Source: Phytopythium helicoides (taxonomy: Eukaryota; Oomycota; Peronosporomycetes; Pythiales; Pythiaceae). From it: a stretch of DNA of 64,000 nucleotides. The stretch lies in the NCBI GenBank assembly GCA_024867545.1, contig JANFNE010000001.1, positions 1,178,001 through 1,242,000 on the forward strand, written 5' to 3'. Positions within the stretch are counted from its first letter, which is position 1. Each line of letters starts with the position of its first letter. The position numbers and the translations under genes were made by a program. A model generated the notes under the pieces. The model had not been told where the DNA came from. It searched no databases and was given only the letters and a program-made list of their open reading frames with translations. Of this stretch, positions 1 to 11,753 are shown in pieces.

Positions 1-261
1 AATACGCCGTGTGGAGTCATGAGCTAGAATCAAGCAACAGGAGCGACAAGCATGACGAGCAGCGGCGTGGGTCGATCATCTTTGGCTAGTGACTGACTAA
101 TTAGTTTGGATTTATAGCTGGAATAATTAGGATTGCTGTGGGGCGTCTGGGATCTCTACACGACGCTGCGACTTGGCCATGAGCGCTTCTACACGCTTCA
201 TTCCCACTGTTGACATACAAGAAGACGCTCGGTTGGTGATGATGCTCAATCATGACACACA
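1..261. other. 3' flank of copper ATPase gene, no gene seen
   Basis: This stretch lies downstream of the copper-ATPase stop codon. I see no conserved protein, RNA gene or repeat in it. Confidence 0.5.
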
Positions 262-3200
262 TCAGCGCGAAGCAGTTACCTCGTCCACATTGGTCAAGGG
301 TGCGTACGGCTGGCGCGCAGAGTTGAGCTTGTTGCGCACCATGTTCTTGAGCTCGACAACCTTGACGTCCTCCTCGAACTTCATTGGACGCTGGAAGTTG
401 CCGATTACCGGGTGCTCGGTAACGCTTCAGGAGTAGCGATGACACCACGACAGAAACAGACGAGAACGCCATCGCGAGACCAGCGCACGCCGGCGGCATC
501 ATTGAGTGGATGATCGGGAAGAAAACGCCCGACGCCATCGGAATGCCAACGCAGTTGTAGGCGATCGAGAAGAAAAAGTTCAGGCGAATGCGGAAGAAGA
601 CAACGCGAGCGAGGTCCAGCGCAACGACCACATCGCTCAGATTGCTCTTGACAAGGACCATGTCAGCCTCTGCCTTGGCGATCTGTGTACCGGCACCAAT
701 CGCCATACCGATGTCAGACTGCGCGAGGGCCGGCGCATCGTTGATGCCATCGCCGACCATGCAGACAACGCGCGGCTTTCGGGTGATGGGGGAGTACTGC
801 GACTGCAGGGCCTTGATCTGCGCAGCCTTCTCGCCCGGAAGTGCAACCGCCTTGACGTGGTCGATACCCATCTTGCGCGCAATCGCCGACGCAGTGCGTA
901 TGTTGTCGCCAGGTGATAAGCCACACGTCAAGACCCATCGACTTCAGGTGCTCGATGACTGCCTTCGACTCGGGGCGTGGCGTATCAGCGAGGGCAATCA
1001 CGCCGACCATGCTGTTTTCGACGACAACGCACACCACCGTCTTGCCCTCCATTTCCAAGTCGTGCATCTGGTCCCGAATCTTGGAGCCGATCTCGATGCC
1101 CCTTCTCTTCACAGTACTCGGCGTTGCCAACCAGAACTGAAACAGTAGGCGAAGAAAACTTGTCGCCAGTTGATGCGACGATTCCTTCGATACCACGACC
1201 AGGAACCACATGCACCTGAGTGGGTTCCTGGGGTTGCAGCTGTTCCTGCTCCTGTCGCCGTCATGACGATAGCCTTGCCGAGAACGTGCTCGCTGACGCA
1301 CTCGAGCGAGGCCCCGTAGTACAGCAGCTCACGTGGAGTAAACGCTCGATCGGAAACGACAACATCCGTGACGGACGGGTGTCCAACCGTCAGCGTACCG
1401 GTCTTGTCAAACACGATCGTGTCCACGTATTTGGCAATCTCCAGTGCACGGCCACCCTTGATCAAGATGCCTTTCTTCGCACCAACGCCGCACCCAACCA
1501 TGACGGCAGTTGGCGTCGCCAAGCCAAGAGCACACGGACACGCGATAACAACGACCGAGATCGCGAATAGCACGGAGATGAAGAAATCGTCCGAGTGCCC
1601 ATCGTTGGGGTCCAGTCCAAGCTCAATCTTCCACTGGAGTGGAATGGATCCCGTCATCGAGCAGCAAGTACCACGACAGGAACGTCAGCGTCGACACGCC
1701 AAGCACAAATGGTCCGAAAATCGATGCAAGGCGGTCCGCATAAGCTTGGATCGGGGCCTTGTGCAACTGCGCATCTTCAATCAGCGCGCAAATCTGAGAA
1801 AGCGTCGAAGACTCGCCGCCAATGCAGCTCGACTCGATAACAAGTGTGCCCTGCTGGTTGATTGTCGAGCCAAACACGTAGTCGCCCGGCTCCTTCGTCA
1901 CCGGCATACTCTCTCCAGTCAGCATCGACTCGTCGGTCGTGCTGTTTCCGGACTTGACAACGCCATCCGTCGGAATGTTGGAACCCGGGAGAACGCGGAG
2001 CGTATCGCCACGCTGAACCAGTTCAATCGAGATCTCGCGGTCCGGCTCACCCGGGACAACGAGCACAGCAGTCTTCGGTTGGAGCTTGGCCAGTTCCGAC
2101 AATGCGTCGGCGGTCTTGCCCTTCGCGACAGACTCCATGTACTTGCCAAGCGTCACGAACGTGAGAAGCATCGCTGACGACTCGAAGAAGTGATGGCCGT
2201 GAAGTCCTTGCTGAACACCGAGCCCATCAGCGAGATGAAACTGTAGAGGTAGGACGCCGAAGTGCCTACAACAATGAGAAAGTCCATGCCCATCATCCCG
2301 TGCTGGATGCCCTTGTACGCCGCGATGTAGTAACGCCGTCCGACTCCGAATTGCACCGGCGTCGCCAGGAGGAACATCAGCAGCATCTTGATGTTGACTC
2401 CGTTGAAGACTGGCGTCATCAGCGCGTGATGAACAGCAGGGATGTAGCCGAGCACCATGTGAATGAGCGTAGCAGGGAAGGAGAACAGCCAGCGCGGTAA
2501 GCAATAGGCGCCTCCACTTTCCCACCTCCGACTTGCTGAGTGCCTCCTGGTCCGTGCTGTCCGAGGCGATCTCGGCGCTGTAGCCGAGTCCGTTGATGCA
2601 CTCTATGACGTCACGCGGACCGGTCTTTGAGAGCTGCTGCAGATGGACGTGCGCCTTGTTCAGTGGGAGGTTCACGGCGACCTTGACGACGCCTGGGAGC
2701 TGGCCGACGGCGCGCTCAACCTTGCCGACGCATGCGGCGCAGCTCATGCCCATGACGGTGAACTTGAGCTCGATGGCGTCGTCCGTGCCCGACTCGACCG
2801 TGTGCGAGTACGTGGCCTTGTATCCCGCGTCCTCGATGCACGCGGCGAGGTCCGTCTTCTCGTCCTGAACGAGATTGCGGTCGAAGACGACCTCTGCCTT
2901 CTGGCTGATGAGCCCGACGCGGCAGTCGATGACGCCTGGCTTCTTGCGCAGGAGGTCCTCGATGGCCTTGACGCACGCGGCGCAGCTCATGCCCTCTACC
3001 TTGAAGAACGCGCGCGGGTGCGCTGCGGCGTCTGCGAGCTCCCTCGTGGCCTCTTCCTCCTGCTTCTTCTGCGCCTGCGCCTTGATCTTGTCGGCCTTGA
3101 CGGGGTCGTACTCGCTGGCGTCAAATCCGACGCACTCGACCATGTCAACGAGGTCCTGCATCGTGGCGCTGCCCTCGCTCTCGAGCGTGACGACGGCCAT

Positions 3201-3618
3201 GCGTTCCTCGAAGCTCACGACCGCGCTCTTGACGCCCGCGACGCTCTGCAGCGCGTTCTGCACCGTCGTCCCGCAGTTCTTCTGGCACATCATGCCGTCG
3301 ACCACGAGCCGCAGCGTGCGCGCGTCCGCCGACGGCCGCCTGGAAGCCCACGGCCTCGACGGCGTCCACGAGCGCCTGCGGGTCCACGCGGGCACCGGGC
3401 AGGCACACGACGCGCGCGCTGCGCGTCTCGAAGCTCGCGGCGGCCGCCAGCACGCCGTCCACGGCCCGCAGCGCGTTCTGCACCGTCGTCCCGCAGCTCT
3501 TCTGGCACATCATGCCGTGGACCGAGAGCCGCACGACGGCGCCGCCGCCGCTCTCGAGGTCCGGCGCCTCGCTCGACACCATGGCGACAGGCTGCGTGGT
3601 CGGCGGTCGGTCCGGCAA
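262..3618 (-). CDS. P1B-type copper-transporting ATPase (ATP7/CCC2 family), frame broken by indels
   Basis: This gene encodes a membrane pump that moves Cu+ across a membrane (secretory pathway or plasma membrane) using ATP. Four heavy-metal-associated domains come first: the first two carry GMMCQKSC and GMMCQKNC (CxxxC spacing), the next two the standard GMSCAAC. The transmembrane part, the TGES actuator motif, the CPC metal site in the membrane, the DKTGT phosphorylation site and the [10 protein letters not shown] hinge follow in the expected order. The N-domain motif reads SEHVL where the family normally has SEHPL. No intron is needed. Eight single-base frame breaks occur near 3332, 2486, 2200, 1658, 1231, 1100, 911 and 411 (seven extra bases, one missing). 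Correcting them gives exactly 1117 codons, so assembly error is more likely than gene death. Met at 3618 gives the longest product; Met at 3582 is an alternative start. Confidence 0.9.
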
Positions 3619-4140
3619 TGAGGCGCCAGGAGCGAGGGAGGAAGGAGGGCCGGCCAGCCGCCTGTCGCCTTGACTCGGGGAATGTATGGGGCCAGATAAG
3701 ACATGTGCAGCGGGCCAATCCGAGGCGGCCGCGCTGGAAACAGAACCCTCTTGGGAAATGTATGGCGTGAGCCGGCTGGCTCACGGGAAACACCCGGGAC
3801 GGAAGCGGGGTGTGCTGGCAGATAACAGGAATGTCACTACGCTGCTTTTGTATACTATTGTGACCTATTTTGTCGAAACTGTGATTGAATCTGCTGATTA
3901 TGGCAACAATGCGGGTCCACCGGAAAGGAGCGTCGCGCGGCGCTGTTTTCCTGGAAGAGCGTCGGGTTGTTGTGCTCATCACGGGATTGCGTGGCGCACC
4001 AAGAGATGCTGAGCTCGTGACGTGATTTGTCGGTAGGTAGCGTCGAGGCACTGGGGACCCACCTCTTCCGGCTGTGATTGTTGAGTGGCCACACATCGCC
4101 GCACGTTTTTTCATGGCTCTGGAGTTGGGTTCGCATCATT
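3619..4140. other. Intergenic region, promoter side of copper ATPase
   Basis: The region lies upstream of the minus-strand copper ATPase and ends where the first tandem unit begins. I see no coding or RNA gene. The short open frames on both strands have no recognisable family motif. Confidence 0.4.
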
Positions 4141-4772
4141 TGGGTCACGACGGTATCTCAGGCAGTCGAAGTGCACGTGAACATCCACGCCATCTACACC
4201 GCTTTCGATTTGAAACGCTCATATCGGTGCCTCTCGTTGTCAACACATAAACGCTGTGAGTTTACTCATTCGACCGAAGCAGGAGCGGTTGGTTCTTCGT
4301 GGCCTCGGCACACTCGAACACGCTAGTCTCGCCTCTCAAAGTTCACGCACTCATTGACGGCCATATGTAGTTAGTGTTCGCGCTGCTAGAAGACGCGAAC
4401 TGCAGTCAGACGGAGCTCACGAAATGGATTCATCCTACCCGCTCGACGCTCGCGACAACGAGAGCTCAACAACTCACAAGGCATCTCTGAATAATTGGTT
4501 GCCCAATCATGATGCTTTCTATTCATCTGCTCGCTTGTGTTCTTCGAGAACATGCGGGTTTGTACATCGCCGAGTAAGGACTTGAACCAGCAATATGAAC
4601 TACTGCTTCGCCATCGAGGTGGCGTGTGACTGCGGCAGACATTTTCATCAGCAAAGGTCTTGGGGTAAGTGCTCAATGCATTGACTATCAAGGCGGCAAG
4701 TACTGTGCAACAAAATGCATTCCTATGAAAAGCTTATCTCCCTGGTGTCGATCGATTAGCCTCAACACTTTT
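4141..4772. repeat. Unit spacer, copy 1
   Basis: This spacer sits downstream of WLGC copy 1. Related sequence recurs at about 8641-9284, 13139-13785 and 17641-18277. A minus-strand open frame of about 100 codons at 4386-4691 is partly kept in the other copies, but its ends and length change and it has no family motif. I treat the spacer as non-coding. Confidence 0.6.
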
Positions 4773-7264
4773 CTACTTGCAACCGAGCCATGCCTCATAT
4801 TTCGGGTCGCAAGGCTCTCCGACGCCTTCTGCGATCTGTCGACGACGCATCACTTGAGCCAGTCCGTTTCTCCCGCACGCGATCCCCATCATGCGAGTGC
4901 TGTAGCACATGCCGATGCCTCCAACCGGCGGCTCACACTGGCGGTACATGATCCCACCACATGCATCGGACGTCTCTCTTGTCGGACCAGTCTCCAGATC
5001 CCCTGGTTTATTGGCTTGATCGGCACATGCCATGTACCAGAACTTGGCAAAAATATCGCGGGTCGCTGGAGTCGGAAGCTTGGTCGTTCGATTTGGAGGC
5101 AAGCATACCGCAGGGGGGATATCAAACAGTTCTTGGTACATACACAGGGAGTTTGTCAAGTCGCACTCGCCGAGGAATCCGTTGCAGCAGAACGAGCCTC
5201 GATCTAGTGTAGCAAATACCTGGAGATTGACGAGTGGGGAAGTGTCTGGTATGCTATCAACAAGCGGGATGACAGCCAATACAATAGTCTCGAGGCTTTT
5301 CAGGCCCTCAAAACTAGGAAGTTCTTGTAGATGGAGAAGCTGTGCGAAGAGAATATACTTCAGATTGCTGAGATTCTTCATCGGTGGGATTTGTTCCAGA
5401 TGTACGACAGCAATATGAAGGAACGTAAGTGATGGCATATTCTCGAATATATCCTCTGGCAGAGCCACCAGTTTATCGAGCTGATACTTTCCTTCAAGGT
5501 GTCTGCGTTGAATGCGTTGGAATGCACCGTTCGTTAGCTAATGTCAAGAAGCTCTTTTTTAACCACCATCGTTCTTACAGATACTCAAGCTTGGTAAACT
5601 CTTTCATCCACGATGGTAGCGACACTAAGTCTGTGTACATGAGAGCACTACAGTATCAACGCAAATGTTAGGAGTAGAAAGTATCCTACATACATATCCA
5701 TCAAAGTGTAATCCACGTACAAATGGCGGAGATTCTTGCATTTTCGTAGCTCCTTAGGCAAGATTGAAAGCCGACGATTCACCAAACTCAACATTTGCAG
5801 ATCCCCAGACAATGCAAGCTGAGATATTTTATCCGCAACATTTGGTGGGTTGATCCATTCATCATACGTCTTGACTCCCGGATGTTGGTCGATTAAAGTC
5901 AGACATGGACAGTGCAGAGATATCATGTCGTCGCCTGGAATGATCCAACGATGAGCGTGCTGTACACACTCTGGGTGTGGACGGCATGCGATGCTAGATG
6001 TCCGAAAACTCTCCTCAACAAAAATAATTACCCCGCTCCCGATCAAAATGAATACTATGGCGCTCGGGCGGTGCTTGGGATAGATGTGTCGACTTCGCTT
6101 GACAGGGTCCTTGATTAGTGAAGCCAACTGATAGAACCGGCGGCAGACCGCGCAATTTGATCCAACACGGGCGATAACACTCAAGGCGGAGAAGATGCGC
6201 AGTGAATTGAGTGAGCTGCGGATGACTTCTGCACGCACTGGATCGGAGTTGACGCTTGCGCCGCGCTCAAACCACCCGGGTGGAAATATCTCTAGGTTAA
6301 TTGCCAGCAGCTTGGCGTCAAAGGCGAAGTTTGTCAAGCAGTAGACGAGAACGACCATTGGTAAACCGACAGCAACCATGATGTCGAAGCTGCCAATATG
6401 CAGGTGCTATTGTTAGTAATTAAAGACGAATGCCAGCAAACGACAACAACCAATCATTCAATCAAAATCTTACACTGTGTCAAGGAGTAGTTCGGGTAGA
6501 CCACTCTGTCGTGACAGCCCAGCTACCGTCACTGCAGTTGAAAATGCGTTGAAAACAACCACCGAAGCGAATACGGCGATGATCCCTTTAGGTAATCCTT
6601 TCTCCATCATATCAATGAGCAGATACAGCTGGATCCCAAGGTCGACGAATTTGAGCGTGATATTCTTCAACTCATTATGTTAGTATTGTGAGCGAGGTAG
6701 TAAAACATCACACAGCTGACATGCAATGTTAGCACGCACCAGTATTGCCCGCTTCTCTTTGACGATCTTGGATGATTTTGTCACCACTCCTATAACTGCT
6801 TGCGTAGTAGATAACACTTTTGAGGACTGAGTTGCATCACCTTTTAAAGTTGACGCCCCAACTGCAATCTTTCTCATGCTCGCACTCATACGCCTCGATT
6901 GAAAGCTCTGGATCGACGCAAATCTCGACCAACCAGAGAACTCATGGTTGCGGAGAGCTGTAACCCGGACAATAATATAGAGATAGGCGAGTGCAACACA
7001 ACCGAGTCCGGTTAGACCGGGAATCAGTGCCGACAGCTGTGGATCGATGAAACGCCAGTACGAGCCTTCGTCGAACGTCTTCGTATCCATTAGCCAATTC
7101 ACCGTGACATTTGGAGCGATCGTCAGCAGCATGATCCACACAGTCCAGGCGAAACATCCGGTCGCGATGAGTGCGACAGCAAAGAGGTGGCCATCAATTG
7201 ACCGCGAGAATGGACGGTGAGTTGGCGGTGGTGGCGATTCCTCTGCTCGTTTTGCTCTCCACAT
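4773..7264 (-). CDS. WLGC-domain LRR membrane protein, copy 1 (intact)
   Basis: This oomycete-specific family has no known biochemical function that I can name. Five exons join in frame to 729 aa: 7264-6740, 6670-6474, 6389-5721, 5647-5579 and 5502-4773, all with GT-AG introns (69-84 nt). The N-terminal half has about five hydrophobic segments (around residues 30-50, 85-105, 190-215, 240-260 and 330-345), which implies a multi-pass membrane protein. A few leucine-rich repeats follow (for example LSNLKYILFAQLLHLQELP). The protein ends in a cysteine-rich domain with FCCNGFLGECDL, GGIGMCYSTRMMGIACGRNG and the terminal EAWLGCK. Copies 2-4 end in EAWLGCE. The intact reading frame across five exons suggests that it is expressed. 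Confidence 0.85.
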
Positions 7265-7885
7265 GTTGTCTGAATGAGACTCGGAACGCTTGTTTGTCGG
7301 GGGAATTTGTCAAAGAAAGTCGATTTCGAAAGTGCGACGCCGCATAAAAATAAGGTTGAGGGATGTGGTGTGATCCTTGTCCGCGCGGTAAGAAACTGCC
7401 CAAACCAACATAGTTGCTGTTTCACGCCAAGATATTTCAAGAGATGCATTAAGAATAACACGCGATGTATAACGCACGACGGTATCGCACTCTGGCGAAG
7501 CTGAAAGAGTGCAATTGCTGGCACGATGTCCGCAGCATGAACGTGAACGATGTTAGCCAAAGCTGTACTTTAAACATCTCGACAAGGTCGTCAACCACAG
7601 TTTGCGAGCAAGAAGGCGAGGTTAGAGTGAATTCCTCGATGCTAGTATTTTTCAATTAGGACCACTCTATTTAGAAAGTGAAACCTTCCAGCCATCTTTG
7701 GTCTGTCGAAATCCTACAACAGGTCATCCCACCTCGTCCAACTATTCCTATCAGCGCGTCGCTCAGTTGAGTCACGCGGAAGTAACCTCCCATGGCTCAC
7801 TTGCTGCCCTGGTGAGCACACAACCCACCCACACGTCGCATTCTCCACATCCGACGAAGCCATCCACCATTGGCCGAAACAACAC
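7265..7885 (-). promoter_or_regulatory. Upstream region of WLGC copy 1 with PIG-M flank relic
   Basis: The half nearest the gene is the presumed promoter. It contains an A/T-rich TATA-like stretch on the minus strand near 7340-7355 and recurs almost unchanged before copies 2 and 3. The half from about 7700 to 7880 resembles the 5' flank of the PIG-M gene at 23820-23960: TGAGTCA at 7768-7774 and ATTGG at 7869-7873 lie 101 nt apart, against 98 nt in the PIG-M flank. Confidence 0.5.
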
Positions 7886-8650
7886 TCATATGGACGAAAG
7901 CCACCACTCGACACGCACATTCTCACCCACTTCAACTTGAAGCTGTCCCACCCTCCCTTCAAGCTCCGCTGCGCTTCTCCCGCTGCTGCCTTTCACCGCC
8001 GTCACGACGCTGAAGCGGACGTCCAGCAGCTCCTCGCACCGCGCCCACACCTTTAGCATCTTCTCGCTCGACTGGCTCACGGCAGTCGGCTGCCCTAGCA
8101 CGGGGTGGCCGACCCAGCCGCTCCACCGATCGGGACCGAAGTACTCGCCCCAGTTCACGTCCGGAGCACACACGCAGCGTACAGAGAGGGCAGAGCGCCC
8201 ATGTAAGCGCTTTGGAACGGGCACGCGTAGAAGGCCGAGAGCAGCAGTGGCTGGAGCCACGGCGGGAGGTTGGAGGCGCAGAACTTGTCGAAGAGCGGCG
8301 TCTGACACACGCCTGGGTGTGCGGCCACAGCCACGACGTGCCGCACGCCGCTCGCCTCGAGCTGCTGCTGCGGCTCATGAGTGAATAGCAGCACGGCGAG
8401 CTTCGAGTGGGCGTAGTCCACCCATCTGCCCCCCCCCCGGCCCGTCGCCGAACGTCGACATGTCCACGGAGGCGTCGACGCTGCGGTGGACGAGGCTGCT
8501 CACGCCCACGACTCTCGCGCTTGGCGACTTGACGAGCAGGTCGAAGAGCTCGAACGTGAGCTGGAAGTGGCCCTAGTAGCTGCTGCCGAAGTGGTTCTCG
8601 ACTCCCTTGGAGTTGCTCGGCGGACATGCAACTGAGATGCCGGCGATGCA
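7886..8650 (-). pseudogene. SDR (retinol-dehydrogenase-like) relic, copy 1
   Basis: On the minus strand the pieces read LGHFQLTFELFDLL, ARVVGVSSLVHRS, then the catalytic YxxxK as YAHSK, VAAHPG and finally VNWGEYFGPD. These are the middle and end of a classical short-chain dehydrogenase close to the gene at 21532. The N-terminal TGxxxGIG cofactor site is missing. The frame is broken by a stop just before LGHF, a run of 10 C near 8429-8438, and an extra TG near 8163-8168 (shared by all three relics). It cannot encode a working enzyme. Confidence 0.75.
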
Positions 8651-9284
8651 GGCAGTTGAAGTACACGTGGACATCCACGTCATCTACACCGCTTTCGATT
8701 TGAAACGTTCATGTCGGTGCCTCTGGCTGTCAACACATCCACTCTGTGAGTTTACTCATTCGATCCGTTCTGTCCGAAGCAGAAACGGTTTGTTTTTCGT
8801 GGCCTCGACACACTCGAACACGCTAGCCTCGCCTCTCGAAGTTCACGCACTCATCGACGGTCATATGTTGCTGGTGGTCGTGCTGCTACGATAGAAGGCG
8901 CGAACTGCAGTCAGACGAAGCTCACGAAATGGCTGCAGCCTCCTCACTCGATGCTCGCACCAATGAGAGCTCAACAACTCATAAGGGATCTCTGAATGGT
9001 TGGTTGCCAAAGTGTGATGCTTTCTATTCATCTGCTCGCTTGTGTTCTTCGAGAACATGCGGGTTTGTACATCGCCGAGTAAGGACTTGAACCAGCAATA
9101 TGAACTTGCTGCTTCATCATCAAGGTGGTGTGTGACTGCGGCAGAAATTTCCGTCAGCAGAGGTCTTGAGGCAGATGCGCAATACATTGGCTAACAAGGT
9201 GGCAAGCACCGTGCAACAAAATGCATCCCTATGAAAAGCTTATCTCCCTGGTGTCGATCTAGTATTGATGACCTCGACACCTCT

Positions 9285-11753
9285 CTACTCACAACCGAGC
9301 CATGCCTCGTATTTCGGGTCGCACGGATCGCCGACGCCTTCTGCGATCTGACGCCGACGCATCACTTGAGCCAGTCCGTTTCGCCCGCACGCGATCCCCA
9401 TCATGCGAGTACTGTAGCACATGCCAATGCCTCCAACCGGCGGCTCACACTGGCGATACATGATCCCACCACATGCATCGGACGTCTCTCTTGTCGGACC
9501 AGTCTCGAGATCCCCTGGTTTATTGGCTTGATCGGCACATGCCATGTACCAGAACTTGGCAAAAATATCGCGGGTCGCTGGAGTCGGAAGCTTGGTCGTT
9601 CGATTTGGAGGCAAGCACACCGCAGGGGGAATGTCAAACAGTTCTTGGTACATACACAGGGAGTTTGTCAAGTCGCACTCGCCGAGGAAACCGTTGCAGC
9701 AGAACGAGCCTCGATCTAGTGTAGCAAATACCTGGAGACTGACAAGTGGGGAAGTGTCCGGTATGCTATCGACGAGCGGGATGACAGCCAAGACTAGTGT
9801 CTCGAGGCTTTTCAGACCTTCAAAACTAGGAAGTTCTTGTAGATGGAGAAGCTGTGCGAGGACAAAATACTTGAGGTTGCTGAGAGCCTTCATCGGAGGA
9901 ATACTTGAAACATGGAGCGCGGCGAGATGGAGAAATGTGAGTGACAACATGCCTTCAAACATATCGTTCGGCATTTCGACCATTCTGTCCAGACTAAACT
10001 TCCCCTCAATGTGGCTTTGGTTTGGGATAAGCATACATAATCGCAACGTTAGTCGGACAAAGAAACTGTTCGCACAGCAAACCCTGGATAGAGCAAGCAT
10101 AGATATTCTTACAGGTACTCGAGCTTGGTGAGCTCCTTCGTCCATGTAGGCAACGTTTCTGTGTCAGTGTACACGAGAGCTCTAGCACAAGCGAGAGTCA
10201 ATACCAATCATTCTAGGGTTTAGTACAAAAGATGTTGTGCATCCGTACAGATGACGGAGATGCTTGCATTTTCGAAGCTCATCGGGCAATGTGGATAGCT
10301 GTCGACTCAATAAGCTCACCATCTCTAGATCACCCGAGGTTGCAAGCTGCGATAGCTTCTCGAACGCAGAAGGAGGACTGAGCCACTCGTCGTATGTCTT
10401 GACTGCAGGGTGCACATCGATCAATGTCAGGCACGGACACTGTGTCAAACTGTGATCACTACTCAACATAATCCATCGACGAGCATGCTGCACACACTCG
10501 GGATGAGAGTGGCATGCAGCAGAAGACGTTCGAATGCTTTCTTCGACGAAGATAATAGTAACCACGGCGATCAACACGAAGACAATTGCACTTGGTCGAT
10601 GTGTCGAATAGATACGGCGTTTTCGTTTGATGGGATCCTTGATTAGTGCAGCCAACTGATAGAATCGGTGACAAAGTGAGCAATTGGTACCGACTCGTGC
10701 AAACACACTCATCACCGAGAAGATTCGAAGTGAGTTGAGTGAACTACGAATGATCTCAGGCTGAACTGGGTCGGAGTTGACGCTTGCACCACGCTCAAAC
10801 CACCCAGGTGGGAATACATCAAGATTGATTGCTAAAAGTCTTCGGTTGAAGTGAAACGTCGTCATGCAGTATACGAGAACCAGCATGGGCAAACCAACAG
10901 CCACCATCAAGTCAAAGCTAAGATGTCAAGTGCAGTGCAGGAAGTTGATGTTAGCAAACGGAGACTGACTGAAGGTGATATGAGAAATAACAATCAAAAT
11001 GCTTACACTGTATCAAGGAGTAGCTCGGGTAGTCCTGTGTGTTGCAAGAGTCCTGCGACTGTCACTGCTGTTATGAAAGCGTTGAGTACGATTACCGATG
11101 TGAAAATGCCAATGATGACGATTGGCAGTCCTTTCTCCATCATTTCAATGAGCAGATATAGCTGAATCCCAAGGTCGACAAATTTGAGAGCAACACTCTT
11201 CAACTCATTGTGTTAGTTGTGCAACACACACCTCACATTTTATAATAGCACGTACCAGCTTTGCTCGCTTCTCTTTCACGATCTTGGACGATTTTGTCAC
11301 CGCTCCCATGACCGCTAGCTTAGCGGATGCAACCCTTGAGTCTCTTCTGGATTCAACTTTTGCGGAGTACCCGCTCATGCGCTTCGACTGGATGCTCTGA
11401 ATTGATGCGAATCTCGACCAACCTGAGAACTCGCGATTGCGTAGAGTTGTAACCCGGACAATAATATAGAGATAGGCGATTGCAACACAGCTGAGTCCCA
11501 GACACCCAAGAAGTAGAGCCGACTGCTGCGGATCGATGAAGCGCCAGTACGAGCCTTCGTCGAACGTCTTCGTATCCATTAGCCAATTCACCGTGACATT
11601 TGGAGCGATCGTCAGCAGCATAAGCCACACAGTCCAGGCGAGACATCCGGTCGCGATGAGTGCGACAGCAAAGAGGTGGCCATCAATTGACCACGAGAAT
11701 GGACGGTGAGTTGGCGGTGGTGGCGATTCCTCTGCTCGTTTTGCTCTCCACAT
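9285..11753 (-). CDS. WLGC-domain LRR membrane protein, copy 2 (intact)
   Basis: Five exons join in frame to 720 aa: 11753-11256, 11203-11007, 10917-10249, 10181-10113 and 10014-9285. The exon structure, phases and exon lengths (except exon 1) match copy 1. Exon 1 is nine codons shorter and diverges from copy 1 after the second membrane segment. The conserved parts include the LLLDTV-FDLMVAVGLP junction across intron 2, LRRs starting near EGKFSLDRM, and the end EAWLGCE. Nothing in the frame is broken. Confidence 0.85.

Larger units (their letters stand above)
4141..8640. repeat. Tandem unit 1 of WLGC/SDR array (~4.5 kb)
   Basis: This is the first of four head-to-tail units. Each begins with a ~620-bp spacer, followed on the minus strand by a WLGC gene, its upstream region and an SDR relic. 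The part from about 7040 to 8640 nearly matches unit 2, whereas the WLGC gene body is clearly more diverged. Different parts of the unit therefore have different ages. Confidence 0.8.

Noticed and set aside
2643..3770. 375-codon plus-strand frame
   Set aside because: It is the mirror of the GC-rich copper-ATPase metal-binding domains and is low-complexity (Arg/Ala/Pro) at its end.
4386..4691. Minus-strand frame of ~100 codons in the unit spacer, partly shared with 8861-9187 and 13357-13686
   Set aside because: Start, end and length differ between units, the frame breaks in unit 4, and there is no domain motif.
7123..7560. 145-codon minus-strand frame, repeated at 11612-12049 and 16112-16549
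   Set aside because: It overlaps the true first exon of the WLGC genes in another frame, has no family motif, and its conservation is explained by recent duplication.
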